The notes beneath the pieces were generated by a model, which saw nothing but the letters and a program-made list of their open reading frames with translations, did no database searches and was not told the origin of the DNA. The translations under genes and the position numbers were made by a program. From Saprospiraceae bacterium (lineage in GTDB: Bacteria; Bacteroidota; Bacteroidia; Chitinophagales; Saprospiraceae), in NCBI GenBank assembly GCA_013361075.1, contig JABWAJ010000065.1, positions 1 to 17,211 on the forward strand: a stretch of DNA of 17,211 nt. Direction: 5' to 3'. Below, piece by piece: positions 1-5,762 of this stretch. Numbering within the stretch: position 1 is the stretch's first letter; every line of letters starts with the position of its first letter.

Positions 1-374
1 CTCACCTACAGGCCAGGGGCGGTGGCAGCATCATTGACATCAGCTCCGTGGAAGGATTAAAGCCCGATTTTGGCCTCGGCCTTTACAGCGTGAGCAAAGC
101 AGCGCTTATCATGCTTGCGCAAAATCAGGCTAAAGAATGGGGCCGCGAAAAAGTGCGCGTCAACGTTATTTGCCCGGGTTTGGTGAAAACCAAATTCAGC
201 GCTGCTCTCTGGCAAAACGAAACCATCCTCGAAAAAATGGAAAGCCACCTCCCCCTGGGCCGCATGGCTGCACCGGAAGAAATGGCCGGACTGGCCGTGT
301 TTTTGGCATCAGATGCAGCTTCTTATTGCACAGGGGGCGTGTATACAGCAGATGGAGGGCATATGCTGGGGTAA
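1..374 (+). CDS. SDR-family NAD(P)-dependent oxidoreductase, C-terminal part
   Basis: This is the C-terminal ~123 codons of a classical short-chain dehydrogenase/reductase; the N-terminal Rossmann half lies before the window. The reading frame begins at base 3. Visible hallmarks in order are a GSIIDISS strand holding the catalytic Ser, the YSVSK catalytic Tyr/Lys pair, an NVICPG segment after the active site, and the usual C-terminal block (PLGRMAAPEE, then FLASDAASYCTGG and DGG). These make it a soluble cytoplasmic oxidoreductase of the FabG-like type. The substrate cannot be told from this part. It converges on the metal-transport fusion gene, with only 12 bp between the two stop codons and no terminator hairpin visible there. 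A GTG at base 48 could open a shorter reading frame but falls inside the conserved core, so it is not a real start. Confidence 0.93.
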   Translation, partial: HLQARGGGSIIDISSVEGLKPDFGLGLYSVSKAALIMLAQNQAKEWGREKVRVNVICPGLVKTKFSAALWQNETILEKMESHLPLGRMAAPEEMAGLAVFLASDAASYCTGGVYTADGGHMLG

Positions 375-386
375 TGCCGTTTTTGA

Positions 387-2150
387 TCACTCCAACAACC
401 CTGTCTGGTGCAAAACAGGTAACTGCGCTCCGTAAGCCTGTGCAATATTTTCTTTAACAAAGGTTGTTGCTGTGGGGCCGGCTGCTATCAGGCGCTGGTT
501 CAGCAGAATGACCTCATCAAAGTATTCCGGCACGGAAGATAAGTCGTGGTGCACTACGATAAGGGTTTTGCCTTCGGCAGCCAGTCCTTTCAGGATTTGA
601 ATGATTTTTTCTTCCGTGGTGACATCTACCCCGACAAATGGCTCATCGAGCAGGAAAATATCAGCTTCCTGGCACAAAGCGCGCGCCAGGAATACCCGTT
701 GTTGCTGCCCTCCTGACAGTTCGCCGATTTGCCGGTTTTTGAGGTGCTCTATTCCCAGTTGTGCCAATGCTGCCAAAGCAAGTTCTTTGTCCCTTTTACC
801 CAAACGCTGCAATAAGGTTTTGTGCGGGTAGCGCCCCATCAGTGTCAGGTCGAGCACAGTTGCAGGGAAAGACCAGTCAACATCATTTTTTTGAGGAACA
901 TACGCAATGGAAGTCATGCCGTCTTTAACCGGCAAACCTTTGATGGTAACCTGTCCGGCTGTTGGCTCAATGAGGCCAAGAATGGATTTGAACAGAGTAG
1001 ATTTGCCTGCGCCGTTTGGCCCTATGACCCCATAGACTTTGCCGCCTTCCATGTTCAGGTAAATGTTGCTGAGTACGCGTTTGCGTTCGTAAGACACAGA
1101 CAATCCTTCTATGGTGATGGTGGGCGCACCGGCGGGGATCGGTTTTCTTTTACCAAGCCGGAAAGCAACAAATGAAAAACCACCGATCAACAGGGCAACC
1201 AGGGTGGTCCAGAGCCATAGGGAACTTCTGCGGTTGAGCGATGCTGCTTCGGAAACGGGTTGAGTGACAGGCGCGCTCAGTGCTTTTACGATGGTTTCGG
1301 TATTGTGCCGCAACATGCCTAAGTAGCTGCCTGCCGGACTGTCTTTGTCGCCTAATGAATCGGAATAAAGTTTGCCGCCAATGCCAATTTTATTGTCCCG
1401 GGCTATTTGTTGCAACAGCTTTGGGTTGACTGAACTTTCCACAAAAATTGCAGGTACGCCCGTTTCCCGGATGGTATTGCTCAGTTTTACAATGTCGGAG
1501 GTCTGTACTTCGGCATCTGTGGAGGTACCCAATGCAGCCTCAACCCGAATGCCGTATTGGTTGCCAAAATACCGGAACGCATCGTGAGAGGTAATGAGTA
1601 CGCGCTTTGCGGACGGGATCTTTTCAATTTCGGTGGTGATCCATTGGTCCAAATCTTCCAGTTGTTGCCGGTATAAGCGGTAGTTGAAATCGTAAATATC
1701 GGCATGTTCAGGATCGAGCCGGGTGAGTGCATTGTATACGTTTTCAATGTATTGCAGGCCATTGCGCGCGCTCATCCACGCATGAGGGTCGGTTGCATTG
1801 TGGTACTGATCGCTGGAAATAGGAGTAATTCCAGTGGTAAGGGTAACTACTTTGGCTTTTGTACCCGAATTAGCAATCAATTCATCGAGCCAACCTTCAA
1901 AAGTAAGGCCGTTGCGCAGAATCAGGTCTGCTTCCGCTACCAGACGCACATCACTGGGGGTGGGTTCGTAAATATGAGGATCACCACCAACCGGCACAAT
2001 GGAAACGACCCCGAGTTGATCGCCCGAAATCATGCGGGCCATGTCTTCAAACATGGTAGCAGTTGCTACTACTTTCAGCGGGTTGTTTTGTGCCTCTATG
2101 ATGAAAGAGGCACAAAACAGACAGCTAAGGAGTATAAGAGCAGTTCTCAT
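387..2150 (-). CDS. Metal ABC importer fusion: TroA-type binding protein, TM helix, TroB-type ATPase
   Basis: This 587-residue protein joins two subunits of a Zn/Mn/Fe ABC importer. Residues 1-21 look like a signal peptide (ending IIEAQ). Residues 25-292 are a TroA/ZnuA-family (cluster A-I) binding protein with candidate ligands H59 (GGDPHIYEP), H123 (DPHAWM), H189 (TSHDAF) and D264 (YSDSL), the three-His/one-Asp set of TroA; E238 (VESS) is also present. Residues 311-332 form one hydrophobic helix followed by GKRKP, which fits a positive-inside stop. Residues 345-575 are a TroB/MntB-type ATPase: Walker A GPNGAGKST at 377-385, Q-loop Q420, signature LSGGQQQR at 478-485, Walker B FLLDEP with D502/E503, and H-loop H535. 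The predicted topology puts the sensor in the periplasm and the ATPase in the cytosol. It lies 5 bp after the DtxR-type gene, so the two probably form an operon. The partner permease is at 4317-5576. There is one continuous frame with no stop between the domains, so the fusion is what the sequence shows. The metal is not certain. Confidence 0.93.
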   Translation of the reverse strand: MRTALILLSCLFCASFIIEAQNNPLKVVATATMFEDMARMISGDQLGVVSIVPVGGDPHIYEPTPSDVRLVAEADLILRNGLTFEGWLDELIANSGTKAKVVTLTTGITPISSDQYHNATDPHAWMSARNGLQYIENVYNALTRLDPEHADIYDFNYRLYRQQLEDLDQWITTEIEKIPSAKRVLITSHDAFRYFGNQYGIRVEAALGTSTDAEVQTSDIVKLSNTIRETGVPAIFVESSVNPKLLQQIARDNKIGIGGKLYSDSLGDKDSPAGSYLGMLRHNTETIVKALSAPVTQPVSEAASLNRRSSLWLWTTLVALLIGGFSFVAFRLGKRKPIPAGAPTITIEGLSVSYERKRVLSNIYLNMEGGKVYGVIGPNGAGKSTLFKSILGLIEPTAGQVTIKGLPVKDGMTSIAYVPQKNDVDWSFPATVLDLTLMGRYPHKTLLQRLGKRDKELALAALAQLGIEHLKNRQIGELSGGQQQRVFLARALCQEADIFLLDEPFVGVDVTTEEKIIQILKGLAAEGKTLIVVHHDLSSVPEYFDEVILLNQRLIAAGPTATTFVKENIAQAYGAQLPVLHQTGLLE

Positions 2151-2155
2151 GGATT

Positions 2156-2821
2156 TCAGAATTTTTGGATAAAAAGATTCTGGCTTACTTTTTTTGAGAG
2201 AACCTGTTCATTGGCCTCGCCCAGCAAAACGCGTACAGATTCATCATAATCAAAACGTTCGGCGATGCTGAGGTGGGCACCCAGTTTGATGCCGATGCGG
2301 TCGAGGTATTGCAAAAAAGCAGGCGAATGGTCATTGACTCCCACTACGGCTCCTGCTTCCCCCGGATTCAATGCAGATAAAAATACCTGCTTTCTGAAGG
2401 TAAAATTGCCGTCTGCGTCGGGGATTGGGTCGCCATGCGGATCAAATTTTGGGCGTCCAAGGTAATCATCAAGGCGTTCTACCAATTCCGGCGACTGTAT
2501 GTGTTCCAATTGTTCGGCCATATCTTGCACTTCATCCCAGGAAAATCGCAGTTTTTCCAGCAGAAAGACCTCCCAAAGCCGATGTTTTCTGATCAGGCCG
2601 GTTGCAAGTTTGCTGCCTTTTTCTGTAAGCGCAACACCCCGGTATTTTTCATAGTGAATCAGGCCCTTTTCAGCCAGTCTGCGCAGCATATCCGTGACAG
2701 AAGCCGCGCTGGTGCTCATTTCGCCAGCAATGGCGTTGGTGCTTGCCGGTTTATCGTCCCGTTCTGAAAGTTTGAAAATTGCTTTCAGGTAGTTTTCTTC
2801 TGTTTGTGAAAAATTTTCCAT
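2156..2821 (-). CDS. DtxR/MntR-family metal-dependent transcriptional repressor
   Basis: A 221-residue soluble regulator with three parts: an N-terminal winged helix-turn-helix (about 7-70, recognition region near 34-51, wing YEKYRGVALTEKG), the DtxR dimerisation and metal domain (about 74-135, ending FDPHGDPIP), and a C-terminal FeoA/SH3-like domain (about 145-221). Metal positions aligned to DtxR are H80 and E84 (DtxR H79/E83), Q99 (DtxR H98), E103 (DtxR C102), E106 and H107. Glu in place of the DtxR Cys is the usual sign of MntR-like manganese response. Q99 departs from the ancillary-site His. It is first in a probable operon with the binding-protein/ATPase fusion 5 bp downstream. Its promoter overlaps an inverted repeat that is its likely autoregulatory operator. 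I infer that it represses metal uptake when metal is plentiful; whether the metal is Mn, Fe or Zn is not settled by sequence. Confidence 0.93.
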   Translation of the reverse strand: MENFSQTEENYLKAIFKLSERDDKPASTNAIAGEMSTSAASVTDMLRRLAEKGLIHYEKYRGVALTEKGSKLATGLIRKHRLWEVFLLEKLRFSWDEVQDMAEQLEHIQSPELVERLDDYLGRPKFDPHGDPIPDADGNFTFRKQVFLSALNPGEAGAVVGVNDHSPAFLQYLDRIGIKLGAHLSIAERFDYDESVRVLLGEANEQVLSKKVSQNLFIQKF

Positions 2822-2842
2822 GAAGGAGGCTTATTTATGGAG

Positions 2843-2850
2843 CAAATATA
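2843..2850 (-). promoter_or_regulatory. Bacteroidota -7 promoter element of the regulator operon
   Basis: On the minus strand this reads TATATTTG, an exact match to the Bacteroidota -7 consensus TAnnTTTG, 22 bp before the ATG of the DtxR-type gene. A weak -33 candidate (TTTTTAG, minus strand, about 2867-2873) lies inside the operator. The spacing puts the operator between the two promoter elements. Confidence 0.6.
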
Positions 2851-2853
2851 CAA

Positions 2854-2873
2854 TTTTTAGATTGGTCTAAAAA
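2854..2873. promoter_or_regulatory. Inverted-repeat operator 1 (predicted DtxR/MntR-type box)
   Basis: Perfect 8-bp inverted repeat TTTTTAGA-TTGG-TCTAAAAA. It runs directly into a second palindrome, AAAAATATTTTT (2869-2880). The same composite is found upstream of the permease at 5642-5667, with 15 identical bases (TCTAAAAATATTTTT). It ends 3 bp from the -7 box of the regulator operon, a position where bound protein would block RNA polymerase. The shape, TTAGA arms around a short spacer, resembles DtxR-family operators. Which of the two DtxR-type domains binds is not known. Confidence 0.75.
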
Positions 2874-2942
2874 TATTTTTTAATAAAATTAATACTCCAT
2901 TGACCTAATATTCCAACATTTCAGCGCGGGGCACTAACTTGC

Positions 2943-3794
2943 ATGATCAAAACTATGGCAATGAAATCAGGAAATTCAAGGCTCAGAGAAAGATTACATG
3001 AAATCATTTTTGAGGCAGACACCTGGGAAGGCAAGCTCTTCGACCTGGTCATCATGGCCCTGATCGTGATAAGTACTCTTGTGGTCATTATAGAAAGCGT
3101 GGATTGGATTGGGGTGAAATTTGGCAGGACCTTATACCTTCTTGAATGGGGATTTACAGCCATTTTTACACTTGAATTTTTGCTGAGACTATACACGGTA
3201 AAGCGTCCGATGAGGTATGTTTTTAGCTTTTTCGGATTCATTGACCTGTTGTCAGTAATTCCTGCATATGTTGGCCTGATTATCCCTGGTGCTCAGTCAC
3301 TCATTGCCATTCGGGCTTTGCGGCTCATCCGGATCTTCCGGGTGTTTAAATTAGGATATTTTCTTAAAGAGGGGTTTGTAATCGTTGGAGCTTTGCGCGC
3401 CAGCCGGGCAAAAATCACAGTTTTTCTCACTTTCATTCTATTGTCTATTATTGTCATTGGAGCCATCATGTATCTGGTTGAAGGCGGGATGAATGACGAT
3501 TTTTCCAGCATCCCGAAAAGCATGTACTGGGCTATTGTGACACTTACAACCGTAGGCTACGGCGACATTACTCCCATCACTGGCTTTGGACAGTTTTTAT
3601 CTGCCCTGGTGATGATCATGGGTTACGCCGTTATTGCTGTGCCTACCGGCATTGTTTCTTCTGAGCTCATACAGGCAACAAAAAAAGTATCTACCAATAC
3701 CCAGGCTTGTCCGGCTTGTTCTAATCAGGGCCATGATGACGACGCAAACTTCTGTAAATACTGTGGAAGTAAACTTCATGAAGTTACCCCATAA
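2943..3794 (+). CDS. Voltage-gated potassium-type ion channel with C-terminal zinc ribbon
   Basis: A 283-residue six-helix ion-transport protein. Helices S1-S3 lie at about 31-52, 63-83 and 97-115. S4 carries the regularly spaced charges R124, R127, R130, R133 and K136. S5 is at about 158-180, the pore filter is TVGYGD at 203-208 (the canonical potassium filter), and S6 is at about 217-240. The short tail holds a CPAC...CKYC pair (C256, C259, C271, C274) with H264 between, a four-cysteine zinc-ribbon pattern that presumably sits in the cytosol. It should form a tetramer in the inner membrane. It is transcribed divergently from the metal-regulator operon, with operator 1 in the shared 121-bp gap. 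The start is uncertain: ATG at 2943, 2955 and 2961 are all in frame, and a weak -7-like TAACTTGC at 2935-2942 would favour one of the two later ones. Confidence 0.9.
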   Translation: MIKTMAMKSGNSRLRERLHEIIFEADTWEGKLFDLVIMALIVISTLVVIIESVDWIGVKFGRTLYLLEWGFTAIFTLEFLLRLYTVKRPMRYVFSFFGFIDLLSVIPAYVGLIIPGAQSLIAIRALRLIRIFRVFKLGYFLKEGFVIVGALRASRAKITVFLTFILLSIIVIGAIMYLVEGGMNDDFSSIPKSMYWAIVTLTTVGYGDITPITGFGQFLSALVMIMGYAVIAVPTGIVSSELIQATKKVSTNTQACPACSNQGHDDDANFCKYCGSKLHEVTP

Positions 3795-3822
3795 AGTGCT
3801 ATCCCGGTGGGCACAAACCCCG

Positions 3823-4245
3823 TTATGCCCCCCGAACGCGGGCTGTGGCAAGCAGTCGGCGCATGCTGTAGCGTCCGCTGCCGTTCACCAGCACCATGAG
3901 CACGCCGCCGGTGATGGCAATGTTTTTCATAAAATGGATGGAATTGATCCGGTGCAGTTCGGGAGTAGGGTCGTTCCAGAAAGAATGCACAATGAAGGTT
4001 ACCGGAACCCAGTACAAAAGCAAAAGCAACGCGCCAAAACTTGAGCGGTAGCCCAGCAGCATCATGAGGCCGCCGAGGATAAGTAAAGTGATGGCCCCAA
4101 CCAGCAACAGGTCCTGCCGCCAGGTAAGTCCATAAGAGGTCATGATGTCTTTAGTTGTGTCGTAATATTTGATGGAATCATAAGCTTCGTACAAAAAAGT
4201 GAACGAGAGAAATACCCTTCCTATCAAATCCATGATGTCTTTCAT
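3823..4245 (-). CDS. DoxX-like integral membrane protein
   Basis: A small four-helix membrane protein of the DoxX type. It opens with the family-like IGRVFLSFTFLYEAYDSIKYY, and has hydrophobic stretches at about LLLVGAITLLILGGLMMLLG, FGALLLLLYWVPVTFIV and IAITGGVLMVLV (the last after a HFMKN segment). Its function is unknown; some DoxX relatives are linked to redox or thiol stress. I chose ATG 4245 because family members begin a few residues before IGR and a GGAG lies just ahead, but that GGAG abuts the ATG, and ATG 4233 is also possible. The frame stays open to an ATG at 4317 that overlaps the stop of the upstream permease (TAATG), which would add 24 residues unlike the family. Either way it is probably co-transcribed with the permease-repressor gene. 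It converges on the channel gene with a 28-bp gap. Confidence 0.8.
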   Translation of the reverse strand: MKDIMDLIGRVFLSFTFLYEAYDSIKYYDTTKDIMTSYGLTWRQDLLLVGAITLLILGGLMMLLGYRSSFGALLLLLYWVPVTFIVHSFWNDPTPELHRINSIHFMKNIAITGGVLMVLVNGSGRYSMRRLLATARVRGA

Positions 4246-4316
4246 CTCCTTTTTTTCGCAATTTAGCAAAATCCGGATGATGAATGCTATTCTTATTGCC
4301 TTTAAGACAGATTCCA

Positions 4317-5576
4317 TTATCCCTTCCTGGCCGGAATCGGTTCGCCATGCGGGTCTGTAGTAGGGAAACCAAGCACTTCGTCAACTTCGTCTAATAAATG
4401 ATCAGGAAGCAAATGTTCGAAGCGTTCTGCTTCATCGTGGATTTGATCCGCACTCAGTCCCATTTTGTCAGCAAGATAGGTTTCCCAAAGACGGTGCGCC
4501 CGAACCAGTCGCTGGGCAGCTTCCAGCCCTTTTTCAGACAATTCGAAAGTGTCCAGGCGGAACAATCCCCGGTCAGCTAAATAGCGAAGCCTGCGGCGAA
4601 GGGTATGCGGCCTCCACCCGAGGGCTTCCAGCAGGTTGTCAAAACTGAGGGCGTGCTGCTCGTGCAGATTGAATGCTTTTTTCAGGCAATCTTCGAAAAA
4701 AACACGGCTTCGTTGGCGCTGCTTGCGGAGCACCCGCCACAAAAGACCTTTTTCGGGAGCGAAAAAGACGGCCATTAAATAAACGAAAGTGGCGGTTACC
4801 GCCATAGCAGGCCCCGGAGTTGTGTCTAAGTAAATGGCGATCAGCAAACCTGCGATAGCCGACGAAAAACCAATAGCTGCAGAGATGAGTATAACCCGCT
4901 TAAGGCGATTGCTGAGTAAAAGCGCTGCAGAAGCCGGGGTTATCAGCATGGCAACGACCAGAATGACCCCTACCATCTGAAGGGAAGCCACTACGGCAAA
5001 AGATAGCAACAGCATTAGAAAATAGTGAACCAATTGGACGGGAATCCCCATTGTCTGGGCTATGATCGCCTGAAAAGTGGACGCAAACAAGTAACGGTAA
5101 AAAATAGTGACACTCACCACAACGTAAACCAGTACAAAGGCGGTGAGGTACAAATCGGTATCCGCCACACCCAGAACATTTCCGAACAAAAAATCTTTAA
5201 GATCCAGGTGAACACCTTCACTGCGGCTGATCCAGGAAATGCCAATGACACCGATGGAAAACATGGCGGTGAACATTATGCCAATGGCAGCATCGTTTTT
5301 GGTTTTTGCATGATGTTGTATCCAGGTAATGCCAACCGCAGTGACAAGGCCTGCTATTACAGCACCGATAAAAAAACCGACTACGTGGTAGCCAATCAGG
5401 ATGAAGGCAAATACCACACCCGGCAGAATGGAGTGAGCCAGGGCATCGCCAATCAAGGACATGTTGCGCAATACAATGAAACAACCCAGTATTCCGCAGA
5501 CTATACCCACCATTCCGGATGCAATCAAAGCGCGTATGGCCCAGGCTTCTCCCAGCAAATTGATGTAGTTTTCCAT
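4317..5576 (-). CDS. Metal ABC importer permease fused to DtxR-type repressor domain (YtgCR-like)
   Basis: A 419-residue fusion. Residues 1-275 are a complete ABC-3 family permease (TroC/ZnuB/MntC type) with about 8-9 hydrophobic helices and conserved segments such as IGDALAHSILPGV (42-54), DAAIGIMFT (95-103) and ITPASAALLL (212-221). A basic linker (RVLRKQRQRSR, 281-291) leads to a winged helix-turn-helix (about 294-350) and a DtxR dimerisation domain (about 355-414, ending TDPHGEPIP). Metal ligands match DtxR spacing exactly: H361, E365, H380, E384 (the DtxR Cys102 place, Glu as in MntR), E387 and H388. There is no FeoA-like third domain. The inner-membrane part would import the metal supplied by the fusion at 387-2150, and the cytosolic tail would sense it. 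Chlamydia YtgCR has the same order and is reported to be cleaved to free the repressor; cleavage here is only a guess. A DoxX-like gene follows, probably in the same transcript. Confidence 0.93.
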   Translation of the reverse strand: MENYINLLGEAWAIRALIASGMVGIVCGILGCFIVLRNMSLIGDALAHSILPGVVFAFILIGYHVVGFFIGAVIAGLVTAVGITWIQHHAKTKNDAAIGIMFTAMFSIGVIGISWISRSEGVHLDLKDFLFGNVLGVADTDLYLTAFVLVYVVVSVTIFYRYLFASTFQAIIAQTMGIPVQLVHYFLMLLLSFAVVASLQMVGVILVVAMLITPASAALLLSNRLKRVILISAAIGFSSAIAGLLIAIYLDTTPGPAMAVTATFVYLMAVFFAPEKGLLWRVLRKQRQRSRVFFEDCLKKAFNLHEQHALSFDNLLEALGWRPHTLRRRLRYLADRGLFRLDTFELSEKGLEAAQRLVRAHRLWETYLADKMGLSADQIHDEAERFEHLLPDHLLDEVDEVLGFPTTDPHGEPIPARKG

Positions 5577-5607
5577 AAACTATTCTTCCTGGTTTCGTTT
5601 TACAAGG

Positions 5608-5615
5608 CAAATATA
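5608..5615 (-). promoter_or_regulatory. Bacteroidota -7 promoter element of the permease-repressor gene
   Basis: On the minus strand this reads TATATTTG, identical to the box ahead of the regulator operon, and lies 31 bp before the permease ATG. No clear -33 TTTG is visible; a T-rich stretch occupies the place. The operator at 5642-5659 lies 26 bp further upstream rather than between the promoter elements. Confidence 0.55.
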
Positions 5616-5641
5616 AAAAAATCATGGGAATAAAAAATAAA

Positions 5642-5659
5642 TTTTAGACTTATCTAAAA
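5642..5659. promoter_or_regulatory. Inverted-repeat operator 2 (predicted DtxR/MntR-type box)
   Basis: Perfect 7-bp inverted repeat TTTTAGA-CTTA-TCTAAAA, with the same 4-bp spacer as operator 1, running into AAAAATATTTTT (5656-5667). It lies between the divergent permease-repressor and corA genes. On the plus strand it overlaps the -33 region of a possible corA promoter whose -7 box would be TACCTTTA at 5667-5674, one mismatch from consensus. It could therefore control either or both genes. Confidence 0.75.
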
Positions 5660-5736
5660 ATATTTTTACCTTTAGGCTTGTTTGATGCGTCAGGCAAAAT
5701 GGTATTTATCTTACATCCTTTTTCCGTAGCTTTACA

Positions 5737-5755
5737 CGTCGCAAAACAAGCGACG
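5737..5755 (+). other. Hairpin just upstream of the corA start
   Basis: Perfect 6-bp GC-rich inverted repeat CGTCGC-AAAACAA-GCGACG, ending 7 bases before the likely corA ATG. In the mRNA this would be a stem-loop at the ribosome-binding region. It may affect translation; no riboswitch family is recognised. Confidence 0.5.
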
Positions 5756-5762
5756 ATTGGTT

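Noticed and set aside
3809..3830. GGGCA...TGCCC between the channel and DoxX-like genes as a shared terminator
   Set aside because: Only a 5-bp stem with a 12-base loop, overlapping the DoxX-like stop codon and without a T tract.
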